This document shows, one piece after another, positions 43,678 through 52,429 of a stretch of DNA of 64,000 bases (position 1 is the first letter of the stretch; each line of letters starts with the position of its first letter). The stretch spans positions 62,001 through 126,000 of the forward strand of contig NZ_BMTT01000011.1 of assembly GCF_014649815.1 (NCBI RefSeq), in the 5' to 3' direction. The stretch is from Streptomyces mutabilis. GTDB taxonomy: Bacteria; Actinomycetota; Actinomycetes; Streptomycetales; Streptomycetaceae. The position numbers and the translations under genes are program-made. The notes under the pieces are model-generated. The model was not told the DNA's origin. It did no database searches and saw only the letters and a program-made list of their open reading frames with translations.

Positions 43678-43691
43678 CGAAGGAGACTTAC

Positions 43692-44363
43692 GTGGCCATC
43701 CGCGTCCTACTGGTCGACGACCAGCCGCTGCTGCGCACGGGCTTCCGCATGATTCTGGAGGCGGAGCAGGACCTCGCGGTCGTCGGCGAGGCCGGAGACG
43801 GCCTCCAGGCACTCGACCAGGTGCGGGCGCTGCAGCCCGACGTAGTGCTGATGGACATCCGCATGCCGCGGATGGACGGTGTGGAGGCGACCCGGCAGAT
43901 CACCGGGCCCGAGCGGGACGGTCCGGCGAAGGTGCTGGTGCTGACCACGTTCGACCTCGACGAGTACGTGGTGGAGGCGTTGAAGGCGGGCGCCAGCGGG
44001 TTCCTGCTGAAGGACGCCCCGGCGGGCGAACTGGTGCAGGCGATCCGCGTGGTGGCGAACGGCGAGGCGATGCTCGCGCCGAGCATCACCAGGCGACTGC
44101 TGGACAAGTACGCCACGCACCTGCCCTCCGGGGAGGAGCCGGTGCCGGACACCCTGCACACGCTGACGGAGCGTGAGGTGGAGGTGCTGAAGCTGGTGGC
44201 GCGCGGTCTGTCCAACGCGGAGATCGCCGCCGACCTCTTCGTCAGCGAGACCACCGTCAAGACGCATGTGGGTCATGTGCTGACCAAGCTGGGCCTGCGC
44301 GACCGGGTGCAGGCGGCGGTGTACGCCTACGAGAGCGGTCTGGTGCGCCCCGGCGCACAGTAG
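43692..44363 (+). CDS. NarL/FixJ-family response regulator (orphan)
   Basis: The 223-residue protein has a receiver domain with the phospho-acceptor Asp55 (VLMDIRMPRMDG), acidic pair DD near the N-terminus, Thr in VLTTFDLDEYV and Lys in FLLKDAP. A LuxR-type helix-turn-helix follows (LTEREVEVLKLVARGLSNAEIA, SETTVKTHVGHVLTKLG). The GTG at 43692 has GAAGGAG six bases upstream. No histidine kinase is adjacent. It follows the RecB-like gene closely, and a strong terminator lies downstream. The signal and targets are unknown. Confidence 0.92.
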   Translation: MAIRVLLVDDQPLLRTGFRMILEAEQDLAVVGEAGDGLQALDQVRALQPDVVLMDIRMPRMDGVEATRQITGPERDGPAKVLVLTTFDLDEYVVEALKAGASGFLLKDAPAGELVQAIRVVANGEAMLAPSITRRLLDKYATHLPSGEEPVPDTLHTLTEREVEVLKLVARGLSNAEIAADLFVSETTVKTHVGHVLTKLGLRDRVQAAVYAYESGLVRPGAQ

Positions 44364-44392
44364 TCCGCCGCGCTCGCTGCGCACGGGCACGT

Positions 44393-44449
44393 GACGAAAT
44401 CCCGAAGGGCGCCCCTCCTCGTCGGAGGGGCGCCCTTCGGGATTTCGTC
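44393..44449. terminator. Perfect 26-bp bidirectional hairpin between convergent genes
   Basis: Arms 44393-44418 and 44424-44449 are exact reverse complements (left arm begins GACGAAATCCCGAAGGG), with loop TCGTC. It lies 30 bases past the response regulator stop and nine before the end of the convergent peptide-binding lipoprotein gene. Confidence 0.88.
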
Positions 44450-44457
44450 CGGCGGGG

Positions 44458-46062
44458 TCAGCCGCTCACGCCCCGGCCCAGCTCCCACACCTGGAGGGTG
44501 GAGGAGGAGTTGAGGAGGTAGGCCGTGCCCGTGATGTCGTCCCTGGCGGCGACGTACTGCTTGCCCTGCCAGAGCGGGATCACCGGGACGTCGATCGCGG
44601 TGATCTCCTGGATCCGGTTGAGGCTGTCCACGGCGGAGAGCCGGTCGGCCTCACGACGGGACTCGGGGATCAGGGTGTTGCGGATCTCCTGGTTCGCGTA
44701 GGGCGAGTTGAGGGTGTTGTCCTTGTCGAGGAACGGCGCGATGAAGCTGTCGGCGTCCGGGAAGTCGGGGAACCAGCCCATGCCGAAGACGTCGTACTCG
44801 CCGTCCAGCTCCGCCGGGCGGAACTTGTCCCAGGGCTGGCCCTCGATGTCGATGTCGAAGAGACCGCTGTCGTTCAGCTGCTTCTGGAGCTGCTCGAACT
44901 CCTGCTTGGTCGCGGCGCCGTAGTGGTCCGTCGTGTAGTGCATCGTCAGCTTCACCGGCGTCTTGATGCCCGCATCCTCGAGCATCGCCTTGGCCTTGGG
45001 CACGCTGGGGTCGCCGTACTTGTTGAAGAACGAGTTGGAGTGACCGGTGATGGTGGCGGGGACCATCGAGTACAGCGGCTCGGCCTGGGAGCCGTAGACC
45101 TGAGAGACGAGTGCGCTGCGGTCGATGAGCTGGGCCATCGCCTGGCGGACGGCCTTGTCCTTCACCGTCGGCGCGTCCGTGTTGAAGCCCAGGTAGCGGA
45201 TTTCCAGGCCGGCCACCTCGATGAGGTCGACGTTGCTGTCCGTGGAGTTGGAGAGCTTCCGGATCTGGTCCGGCGTCATGGCGCGGGTCATCACGTCGAT
45301 GTCGCCCTTGTCGAGCGCGGCGCCCATGGCCTCGGCGTCGTTGAACGACACGACCTCGACCTTGTCGTTGTTCACCTCGAGACTCCCCTTGTAATTGGGG
45401 TTCTTGGTGAACACGGCCTTGGTCATCTCGTCGCCGTCGGTCTCGGCCTTCATCGTGTACGGCCCGGAGCCGTCCAGCTCGAAGCCCTCGCGCAGCTTGC
45501 CCTTCTCGTAGTCGTCCTTGTTGACGATGCCGGCGACCGGGGTCGACAGCTTGTACGGGAAGGTGGCGTCGGCGGTGTTGAGGTGGAAGATGACCTCGCG
45601 GTCGCCCTGCGTCTCGACGGTGTCGACGGTCGACAGCAGGGCGTACACCTGGCTGTCGGCCTTGATGGACAGGGCGCGCTCGATGGAGTACTTCACGTCC
45701 TCCGCGGTGATGGCGTCGCCGTTGGCGAACTTCAGGCCGTCACGCAGGGTGCAGGCGTAGCGCTCGTTTCCGGTATCGGTGAATCCGCACTTCTCGGCTG
45801 CCTCGGGTACGGGTTCACCGTCGCCACGAGGCTGGATCATCAGGGTCTGCGTGGTCTGACGCAGGATGTTCCAGAGGCCGACGTCGTAGGCGAACGCCGG
45901 GTCGAGAGGCGCGGGCGCCTCCTCCGAGGCGGTGAACCGGTCCGTGGTGCCGACGACGATCGCGTCCCCGCCGCCGCTGCCGCTGTCGGACCCGCCACAG
46001 GCGGCGAGCACCGGCGCGAGCAGGCCGACGACGGCCGGCAGCACCAAAGTCTTGCGGTTCAT
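44458..46062 (-). CDS. Peptide ABC transporter substrate-binding lipoprotein (orphan)
   Basis: The 534-residue protein has a lipoprotein signal (MNRKTLVLPAVVGLLAPVLAAC with the lipid Cys) and the family-5 binding fold: LRDGLKFANGDAITAEDVKYSIERAL is the standard signature, with PFLDKDNTLNSPYANQEI later. It would bind oligopeptides or similar. No permease or ATPase lies beside it, so it must share an importer encoded elsewhere or act as a sensor. It is a single gene with its own promoter in the upstream gap. Confidence 0.9.
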   Translation of the reverse strand: MNRKTLVLPAVVGLLAPVLAACGGSDSGSGGGDAIVVGTTDRFTASEEAPAPLDPAFAYDVGLWNILRQTTQTLMIQPRGDGEPVPEAAEKCGFTDTGNERYACTLRDGLKFANGDAITAEDVKYSIERALSIKADSQVYALLSTVDTVETQGDREVIFHLNTADATFPYKLSTPVAGIVNKDDYEKGKLREGFELDGSGPYTMKAETDGDEMTKAVFTKNPNYKGSLEVNNDKVEVVSFNDAEAMGAALDKGDIDVMTRAMTPDQIRKLSNSTDSNVDLIEVAGLEIRYLGFNTDAPTVKDKAVRQAMAQLIDRSALVSQVYGSQAEPLYSMVPATITGHSNSFFNKYGDPSVPKAKAMLEDAGIKTPVKLTMHYTTDHYGAATKQEFEQLQKQLNDSGLFDIDIEGQPWDKFRPAELDGEYDVFGMGWFPDFPDADSFIAPFLDKDNTLNSPYANQEIRNTLIPESRREADRLSAVDSLNRIQEITAIDVPVIPLWQGKQYVAARDDITGTAYLLNSSSTLQVWELGRGVSG

Positions 46063-46516
46063 GCTCGAGTTTCTCCAGAGCTGTCGGTCCGTGTATCCGG
46101 CATGCAGGGGTGTCGCGGCGGATCACGGGGGTAGTGGCCGATGTTCTCGCGACGAGATTAGTCCGCGCCCGTACGGGGGTTCGCAGCCACCGGAGTTGAG
46201 CGCTCATCACGGAGCGAAACCGGGTGTGGACGCACCGAAAACCCGACAGTGGAAGGATTAGTGCAGCGTTTCACCAATCGGGACACAAGGGCGCCTCGAC
46301 AACGTTCGCCAAGCGCGAGGAAGCACACCTACGCCCGCCTGTCGACCCCTGACAACGTGTCAAACGTCACACATGCATGGTGGTGGGTGCGGGTCACAAT
46401 TCGGCCGTTCGCGGTGGCCGTAATTCACGCGCCGCTCCTCGTGTTGTCTCCCGGGTTCTCACGCCGGGATGTTCCGGGAATTGCCGCGTTAACGCCGCCG
46501 CACGCTGGGTGAACGT
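46063..46516. other. Intergenic region with promoter of the peptide-binding gene
   Basis: This 454-base gap holds the minus-strand promoter of the peptide-binding gene near its left end. It also contains a short perfect dyad TGACA-ACG-TGTCA at 46350-46362. No terminator hairpin of the usual strength follows the HAD gene. I see no convincing small gene. Confidence 0.55.
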
Positions 46517-47218
46517 CTAGCGCATTTGTGTCATCAGGCCGCGGAGAAATGTCAGGTCGACGTCTTCCAGCGAGCGGACCACCGTACGCCGGGCGGCCGG
46601 GGTGATGGGGGCGGCGGAGGGCACCGCCACGACGTGGCAGCCCGCGGCCTCCGCGGCGGCGACGCCGGTGGTGGTGTCCTCGACGACGGCGCACCGGGCC
46701 GGGTCCACGCCCAGGCCGGCCGCGGCGGCCAGGTACGGGTCCGGGTGGGGCTTGGTCCGCGGTACCTCGTCGCCGGCCACGGTCAGGCCGAAGTGATGGG
46801 GGCCCAGTGAGGCCAGCACGCGGTCGATGATGCGCCGGTGGGAGGCGGAGACCAGGGCGGTGGGGATCTCGTGCGCGGACAGCTCCGCGAGCAGCCGGGC
46901 GGCTCCCGGCATGAGCGGCAGGGTGCGGCCGATGCGTTTCTCGAAGCCGTCGTTGAGCAGCACGCTGAGTTCGGCGAGTGTGATGTCGGCCCCGGTGGCC
47001 TCGATCAGGAATCCGGCGCTGCGGCTCATGGGGCCGCCGACGACCACGTGACGCCAGGAGTCGTCGAGGGTGTGGCCGAGGGAGGCGAAGACCTCGACCT
47101 CGACGTCCCACCAGAAGCCCTCGGTGTCCACCAGGGTGCCGTCCATGTCGAGGAGCACGGCCTGCAGGGCGGAGCCTTCGGCCGTACGGGTTCCGAGCGC
47201 GGGGACCGTACTGGTCAT
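46517..47218 (-). CDS. HAD-superfamily phosphatase (beta-phosphoglucomutase-like)
   Basis: The 233-residue protein has HAD motif I LLDMDGTLVDTEG (nucleophile Asp24, Asp26), motif II LVSASHRR, motif III KPHPDPYL and motif IV VEDTTTGVAAAEAAG, with a helical cap between I and II. This is the class that dephosphorylates small sugar phosphates or phosphoglycolate. The ATG at 47218 follows AAGGAGGT. It is downstream of metH but separated by a strong hairpin, so it has its own promoter or depends on read-through. The substrate is not known. Confidence 0.88.
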   Translation of the reverse strand: MTSTVPALGTRTAEGSALQAVLLDMDGTLVDTEGFWWDVEVEVFASLGHTLDDSWRHVVVGGPMSRSAGFLIEATGADITLAELSVLLNDGFEKRIGRTLPLMPGAARLLAELSAHEIPTALVSASHRRIIDRVLASLGPHHFGLTVAGDEVPRTKPHPDPYLAAAAGLGVDPARCAVVEDTTTGVAAAEAAGCHVVAVPSAAPITPAARRTVVRSLEDVDLTFLRGLMTQMR

Positions 47219-47243
47219 CCACGTACCTCCTTGAAGGGACGAT

Positions 47244-47274
47244 CAGGCCGGTTCCCACGTGGGGAACCGGCCTG
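47244..47274 (-). terminator. Perfect 13-bp hairpin terminator after metH
   Basis: CAGGCCGGTTCCC pairs perfectly with GGGAACCGGCCTG around ACGTG. It lies 71 bases past the metH stop and upstream of the HAD gene's Shine-Dalgarno. Confidence 0.8.
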
Positions 47275-47345
47275 CAGTGGACCGACCAGTGTACGTCGTG
47301 CGGGGCGGGAACGCCCTATGCGGCCCGTGAAGCTGTACGGGGCGC

Positions 47346-50300
47346 CTAGCGGGCGTTGAAGTACTTGGCCTCCGGGTGGTGGATCACGATGGCGTCGGTG
47401 GACTGCTCGGGGTGGAGCTGGAACTCCTCCGACAGGTGGACGCCGATGCGCTCCGGCTGGAGCAGCTCGGCGATCTTGGCGCGGTCCTCCAGGTCCGGGC
47501 AGGCGCCGTAGCCGAGGGAGAAGCGGGCGCCCCGGTACTTCAGGGCGAACATGTCCTCCATCTGGGCCGGGTCCTCCCCACCGAAGCCGAGTTCGGCGCG
47601 GACGCGTGCGTGCCAGTACTCGGCGAGTGCCTCGGCGAGCTGGACGGACAGGCCGTGCAGTTCGAGGTAGTCCCGGTAGGCGTTGGCCTGGAACATCCGG
47701 GCGGTCTCCTCGCCGATGCGGGAGCCGACGGTGACGACCTGGAAACCGACGACGTCCCTCTCGCCGGACTCCTCCGGGCGGAAGAAGTCGGCCAGGCACA
47801 GCCGCCGGCCGCGCCGCTGACGGGGGAAGGTGAACCGGGTGCGCTCGTTGCCGTCGTCGTCGAGGACGATCAGGTCGTCGTCCTTGGACACGCACGGGAA
47901 GTAGCCGTAGACCACGGCCGCCTCCAGCAGGTTCTCTGTCTGCAGCCGGTCCAGCAGGCCGCGCAGCCGCGGCCGGCCCTCGGTCTCGACCAGTTCCTCG
48001 TACGAGGGTCCCTCGCCGGTACGGGCCTGCTTCAGCCCCCACTGGCCCTTGAACAGGGCGCCCTCGTCGAGCCAGGACGCGTACTCCTTGAGCTGGATGC
48101 CCTTGACCACGCGCGTGCCGCGGAACGGCGGCTCGGGGACCGGGTTGTCGGTGGCCACGTCCGAGCGCACGTGCCCTTCCTCGGGGCGCTCCTCGGCCTC
48201 GACGGTGGCGGCCCGCACACGGCGCTGCTTCAGCTCGGGCAGCTTGGCGCCGGGCACGCCCCGCTTGATGCCGATCAGGGCGTCCATCAGGCGCAGGCCC
48301 TCGAAGGCGTCGCGGGCGTAGCGGACTTCGCCGTCGTAGATCTCGTGGAGGTCCTGCTCGACGTAGGCGCGGGTGAGGGCGGCGCCGCCGAGGATGACGG
48401 GGTAGTCGGCGGCCAGTCCCCGCTGGTTGAGCTCCTCCAGGTTCTCCTTCATGATCACCGTGGACTTGACCAGGAGCCCGGACATGCCGATCACGTCGGC
48501 CCGGTGCTCGTCGGCCGCCTCCAGGATCGCGGAGACCGGCTGCTTGATACCGAGGTTGACGACGTTGTAGCCGTTGTTGGAGAGGATGATGTCGACGAGG
48601 TTCTTGCCGATGTCGTGCACGTCACCGCGGACGGTGGCCAGCACGATCGTGCCCTTGCCCTCGTCGTCGGTCTTCTCCATGTGCGGTTCCAGGTGGGCCA
48701 CCGCGCTCTTCATGACCTCGGCGGACTGGAGCACGAACGGCAGCTGCATCTGCCCGGAACCGAACAGTTCACCGACGACCTTCATGCCGTCCAGCAGCGT
48801 CGCGTTGACGATGTCCAGGGCCGGACGCTGCGTCAGCGCCTCGTCCAGGTCGGCCTCCAGGCCGTTGCGCTCGCCGTCGATGATGCGGCGCTTGAGCCGC
48901 TCCTCCAGCGGCAGCGCCGCCAGCTCCTCGGCCTTGGACGCCTTCAGCGACTTCGCGGTCGCCCCCTCGAACAGCTGCATCAGCTTCTGCAGCGGGTCGT
49001 AGCCCTCGGCGCGGCGGTCGTAGATCAGGTCGAGGGCGGTCTGCACCTGCTCCTCGTCGAACCGGGCGATCGGCAGGATCTTCGAGGCGTGCACGATCGC
49101 CGAGTCCAGGCCGGCCTTCACGCATTCGTCGAGGAAGACGGAGTTGAGCAGGATGCGGGCGGCCGGGTTGAGGCCGAAGGAGATGTTCGACAGGCCCAGC
49201 GTGGTCTGCACATCCGGATGGCGGCGCTTGAGTTCGCGGATGCCCTCGATGGTGGCGATCCCGTCGCCCCGGGACTCCTCCTGACCGGTGCAGATGGTGA
49301 AGGTGAGACAGTCGACGAGGATGTCCGACTCGTGGATGCCCCAGTTGCCGGTGAGGTCGGCGATCAGCCGTTCGGCGATCTCGACCTTCTTCTCGGCGGT
49401 GCGGGCCTGGCCCTCCTCGTCGATGGTCAGCGCGATCAGCGCCGCCCCGTGCTCCTGCGCGAGCCGGGTGACCTTCGCGAACCGGGACTCGGGGCCGTCT
49501 CCGTCCTCGTAGTTCACCGAGTTGATCACCGCCCGGCCGCCCAGCTTCTCCAGGCCCGCGCGGATGACGTCGACCTCGGTGGAGTCCAGCACGATCGGCA
49601 GCGTCGATGCGGTCGCGAACCGGCCGGCCAGCTCCTCCATGTCCGCCACGCCGTCCCGGCCCACGTAGTCCACGCACAGGTCGAGCATGTGCGCGCCCTC
49701 ACGGATCTGGTCCCGGGCCATCTCCACACAGTCGTCCCAGCGGCCCTCCAGCATCGCCTCACGGAACTTCTTCGACCCGTTGGCGTTGGTCCGCTCACCG
49801 ATCGCCAGGTAGGAGGTGTCCTGCCGGAACGGCACCGTCTGGTAGAGCGACGCCGCGCCCGGCTCCGGACGCGGGTCACGGGCAGTCGGCGCGGCGCCCC
49901 GGACCCGCTCCACGACCTGGCGCAGGTGCTCGGGCGTGGTGCCGCAGCAGCCGCCCACCAGGGACAGGCCGTACTCACGCACGAACGTCTCATGGGCGTC
50001 GGCCAGCTCCGGCGCGGTCAGCGGATAGTGCGCGCCGTCCTTGCCCAGGACCGGCAGACCGGCGTTCGGCATGCAGGTCAGCGGCACGCGGGAGTGGCGT
50101 GCGAGGTAGCGCAGGTGCTCGCTCATCTCCGCCGGACCGGTCGCGCAGTTCATGCCGATCATGTCGATGCCCAACGGCTCCAGCGCGGTCAGCGCCGCAC
50201 CGATCTCCGAGCCCAGCAGCATCGTCCCGGTCGTCTCGACGGTCACGGACACGATGACGGGCAGGTCGAGGCCGAGGGCCTCCAGAGCACGCCGGGCGCC

Positions 50301-50858
50301 CAGCACGGACGTCTTGGTCTGCAGCAGATCCTGCGTGGTCTCCACCAGCAGCGCGTCCGCGCCGCCGGTGACCAGGCCCTCGGCGTTGCGCTGGTAGGCG
50401 TCGCGCAGGACGGTGTACGGGGCATGGCCCAGCGTGGGCAGCTTCGTGCCCGGGCCGATGGAGCCCAGCACCCAGCGCTGCCGTCCGTCCCGGGCGGCGA
50501 ACTCGTCGGCGACCTCGCGGGCCACCCGCGCACCGGCCTCGGACAGCTCGTGGACGCGTTCGGGGATGTCGTACTCGCCGAGCGCCGAGTGGTTCGCGCC
50601 GAAGGTGTTGGTCCCCACGCAGTCCACACCGGCCGCGAAGTACTCCTCGTGCACCGAACGCACGATGTCCGGGCGGGTCACGTTCAGAACCTCGTTGCAC
50701 CCCTCCAACTGCTGGAAATCGTCCAGCGAGGGGTTCTGCGCCTGGAGCATGGTGCCCATCGCGCCGTCGGCGACCACCACGCGGGTGGCGAGGGCCTCTC
50801 GGAGGGCGGACACGCGGGTCCGGGTGTCGGCGGGCGGGGTGGCTGGCGACGAGGCCAT
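47346..50858 (-). CDS. metH: Cobalamin-dependent methionine synthase MetH
   Basis: The 1170-residue protein has four modules: homocysteine binding (about 1-330, with zinc Cys in GMNCATG and GGCCGTTPEH), methyltetrahydrofolate binding (about 350-630, AIGERTNANGSKKFR), cobalamin binding (cap and Rossmann, DVHDIGKNLVDIILS with the axial His) and the SAM-binding reactivation domain at the C-terminus (ending FSLGYGACPDLEDR, HPEAKYFNAR). The ATG at 50858 follows GGGAGCCC; the open frame runs 43 codons upstream without similarity. It methylates homocysteine to methionine. No B12 riboswitch motif is visible upstream. It is monocistronic. Confidence 0.97.
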   Translation of the reverse strand: MASSPATPPADTRTRVSALREALATRVVVADGAMGTMLQAQNPSLDDFQQLEGCNEVLNVTRPDIVRSVHEEYFAAGVDCVGTNTFGANHSALGEYDIPERVHELSEAGARVAREVADEFAARDGRQRWVLGSIGPGTKLPTLGHAPYTVLRDAYQRNAEGLVTGGADALLVETTQDLLQTKTSVLGARRALEALGLDLPVIVSVTVETTGTMLLGSEIGAALTALEPLGIDMIGMNCATGPAEMSEHLRYLARHSRVPLTCMPNAGLPVLGKDGAHYPLTAPELADAHETFVREYGLSLVGGCCGTTPEHLRQVVERVRGAAPTARDPRPEPGAASLYQTVPFRQDTSYLAIGERTNANGSKKFREAMLEGRWDDCVEMARDQIREGAHMLDLCVDYVGRDGVADMEELAGRFATASTLPIVLDSTEVDVIRAGLEKLGGRAVINSVNYEDGDGPESRFAKVTRLAQEHGAALIALTIDEEGQARTAEKKVEIAERLIADLTGNWGIHESDILVDCLTFTICTGQEESRGDGIATIEGIRELKRRHPDVQTTLGLSNISFGLNPAARILLNSVFLDECVKAGLDSAIVHASKILPIARFDEEQVQTALDLIYDRRAEGYDPLQKLMQLFEGATAKSLKASKAEELAALPLEERLKRRIIDGERNGLEADLDEALTQRPALDIVNATLLDGMKVVGELFGSGQMQLPFVLQSAEVMKSAVAHLEPHMEKTDDEGKGTIVLATVRGDVHDIGKNLVDIILSNNGYNVVNLGIKQPVSAILEAADEHRADVIGMSGLLVKSTVIMKENLEELNQRGLAADYPVILGGAALTRAYVEQDLHEIYDGEVRYARDAFEGLRLMDALIGIKRGVPGAKLPELKQRRVRAATVEAEERPEEGHVRSDVATDNPVPEPPFRGTRVVKGIQLKEYASWLDEGALFKGQWGLKQARTGEGPSYEELVETEGRPRLRGLLDRLQTENLLEAAVVYGYFPCVSKDDDLIVLDDDGNERTRFTFPRQRRGRRLCLADFFRPEESGERDVVGFQVVTVGSRIGEETARMFQANAYRDYLELHGLSVQLAEALAEYWHARVRAELGFGGEDPAQMEDMFALKYRGARFSLGYGACPDLEDRAKIAELLQPERIGVHLSEEFQLHPEQSTDAIVIHHPEAKYFNAR

Positions 50859-51040
50859 GAAAGGGCTCCCTATGATGCGACGGCTGTCGGCTTTGCGCTG
50901 CCCGGTGCCGTCCACAGGGGACGTGCCGGGGGAGAACGCACGCCGCCAGGGTAGCCGGGACCGGAGGTTGGTGGTCGAGGCGTCCACGAGACGGACGAGG
51001 ATGGCGGATCACAAGCCCGCCGAAGGGGTGACTTTCCGGC

Positions 51041-51129
51041 CCGGGGATCCACCGGTGGACGACCCGGGATCCACCCGTGGACGACCCGGGATCCACCCGT
51101 GGACGACCCGGGGACCGCCGGTGGACGAC
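51041..51129. repeat. Tandem 22-bp repeat, four copies
   Basis: Four units of 22 bases follow each other; the two middle units are identical (CGGGATCCACCCGTGGACGA and two more bases). The outer two differ at a few positions. Each unit contains the palindrome-like GGATCCACC and GGTGGAC parts. A partial fifth copy (GGAGGATCCGCC) follows. The array lies in the metH-gylR gap. Confidence 0.85.
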
Positions 51130-51267
51130 CCCGGAGGATCCGCCGGGGAACGGCCCGGAGGCCGTCCGGGGCCCGTTCCCGGACGCGGGGTCCGGGGCGA
51201 TGGGAACCGGCCGGGGTGCAACAGTTGCCCGCCAACCATTAGCGGGAGGTCGGCATCGACCGGTAGT

Positions 51268-51284
51268 GTTCGGCATTGCCGAAC
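51268..51284. promoter_or_regulatory. GylR operator upstream of gylR
   Basis: GTTCGGCATTGCCGAAC is a near-perfect palindrome with arms GTTCGGC and GCCGAAC around ATT. It lies 52 bases before gylR. The same 17-mer with two changes is found before glpF (52283-52299), which marks it as the binding site of GylR, an IclR-family autoregulator. Confidence 0.85.
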
Positions 51285-51336
51285 GACGTCAGCGACGCCG
51301 AGGTCGGCAGTCGAAGGGGACGGAGGCAGTACGTCG

Positions 51337-52101
51337 ATGGCACGGAACATCCAGTCGCTCGAACGGGCGGCCGCGATGCTGCGCCTGCTCGCGGGCGGCG
51401 AGCGGCGGCTCGGCCTGTCGGACATCGCCTCGTCGCTGGGTCTGGCCAAAGGCACCGCGCACGGCATCCTGCGCACCCTCCAGCAGGAGGGCTTCGTGGA
51501 GCAGGACGAGGCCTCCGGGCGCTATCAGCTGGGCGCCGAACTGCTGCGCCTGGGCACGACCTATCTCGACGTGCACGAACTGCGGGCGCGCGCCCTGGTG
51601 TGGACGGACGACCTTGCGCGCTCCAGCGGTGAGAGCGTCCACCTCGGGGTCCTGCACCAGCAGGGCGTCCTGATCGTGCACCACGTCTTCCGCCCCGACG
51701 ACAGCCGGCAGGTCCTGGAGATCGGCGGCATGCAGCCGCTGCACTCCACGGCGCTGGGCAAGGTGCTGTCGGCGTACGACCCGGTGGCGCACAGCGAGGC
51801 GCTGGAAGCCGACCGCAAGGCGTACACCGACCGGACCGTCTGCGAGCCGGACGGGTTCGAGCACATCCTGGACATCACGCGCGCGCGTGGCTACGCCGCC
51901 GACGTCGAGGAGACCTGGGAGGGCGTCGCGTCCATCGCCGCCCCCATCCACGACCGCAGGCGCATGCCGGTGGGCGCGGTCGGCATCACGGGTGCCGTGG
52001 AACGGCTGTGCCGGGAGGGCGAGCTGCGTCCCGAGCTCGTCGCGGCGGTACGGGACTGTGCCCGCGCGGTGTCGCGGGACCTGGGCGCCGGACGGTTCTA
52101 G
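51337..52101 (+). CDS. gylR: IclR-family glycerol operon repressor GylR
   Basis: The 254-residue protein has an N-terminal winged helix (SLERAAAMLRLLAGGERRLGLS, DIASSLGLAKGTAHGILRTL) and an IclR effector domain with LHSTALGKVLSAY and the tail GITGAVERLC. Its length equals that of GylR in S. coelicolor, which represses the glycerol operon and itself. The ATG at 51337 has GGAGG ten bases upstream. It is 328 bases upstream of glpF in the same direction, with its own operator. The ligand is thought to be glycerol 3-phosphate. Confidence 0.95.
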   Translation: MARNIQSLERAAAMLRLLAGGERRLGLSDIASSLGLAKGTAHGILRTLQQEGFVEQDEASGRYQLGAELLRLGTTYLDVHELRARALVWTDDLARSSGESVHLGVLHQQGVLIVHHVFRPDDSRQVLEIGGMQPLHSTALGKVLSAYDPVAHSEALEADRKAYTDRTVCEPDGFEHILDITRARGYAADVEETWEGVASIAAPIHDRRRMPVGAVGITGAVERLCREGELRPELVAAVRDCARAVSRDLGAGRF

Positions 52102-52429
52102 CGGGGCACGGACAGGGACCGGGACGCGGTACGGCGTTCCGGTCCTTCGGCGTTTCCCTGGGAGGTCAGGCACCGCCGTCCCGCCCCCGGGACCGATAAC
52201 TCGCGACGATCAATAACGATCGTGCTTTCGATAACACAGCTCTTGACGCATGCGTGACGCCGCGGCGAGACTCGCGTCCATCGGTCGGCATTGTCGAACA
52301 CCTACCGGTAATACGCGTTAGAGTGTGACAACGCCAAGGGCCGCCATCGCTCTCACACCGAGGGCGCCAGAACACCCGGAGGGACCCGGGGGTTCGGCTT
52401 CCCCTGGACGAAGGACAAAGGAGTCGCGG
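52102..52429 (+). promoter_or_regulatory. Glycerol operon promoter region
   Basis: These 328 bases between gylR and glpF contain AT-richer sequence around 52190-52235 (including TTGACGCATGCG, which reads as a -35-like box), the second GylR site at 52283-52299 and the glpF leader with AAGGAG. In S. coelicolor the operon is transcribed from glycerol-inducible, glucose-repressible promoters here. Confidence 0.7.
52283..52299. promoter_or_regulatory. GylR operator upstream of glpF
   Basis: GGTCGGCATTGTCGAAC matches the gylR-proximal palindrome at 15 of 17 positions, including the central GGCATTG. It is about 130 bases before glpF, near the expected promoter. Confidence 0.82.

Larger units (their letters stand above)
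50859..51336. other. Divergent regulatory region between metH and gylR
   Basis: This 478-base gap holds the metH promoter (minus strand, left), a tandem repeat at 51041-51129, and the gylR promoter with a palindromic operator at 51268-51284. Short inverted repeats (GGGAACGG against CCGTTCCC) fill 51147-51181. No protein-coding gene was found here. Confidence 0.65.

Noticed and set aside
47376-50954. Very long plus-strand open frame (about 1190 codons) opposite metH
   Set aside because: It mirrors metH in the antisense frame that high third-position G+C keeps open; the translation is Val/Gly/Leu/Asp-rich with no family motif, while metH has all four domains.
51041-51129. CRISPR array
   Set aside because: The 22-bp units are contiguous with no spacers, and no cas gene is present. 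The RecB-like Fe-S nuclease at 42700 resembles Cas4 only in its cysteine layout.
50859-51336. Cobalamin riboswitch upstream of metH
   Set aside because: I looked for a B12-box-like GCCACTG on the metH strand and saw none; the gap is filled by repeats and the gylR promoter.
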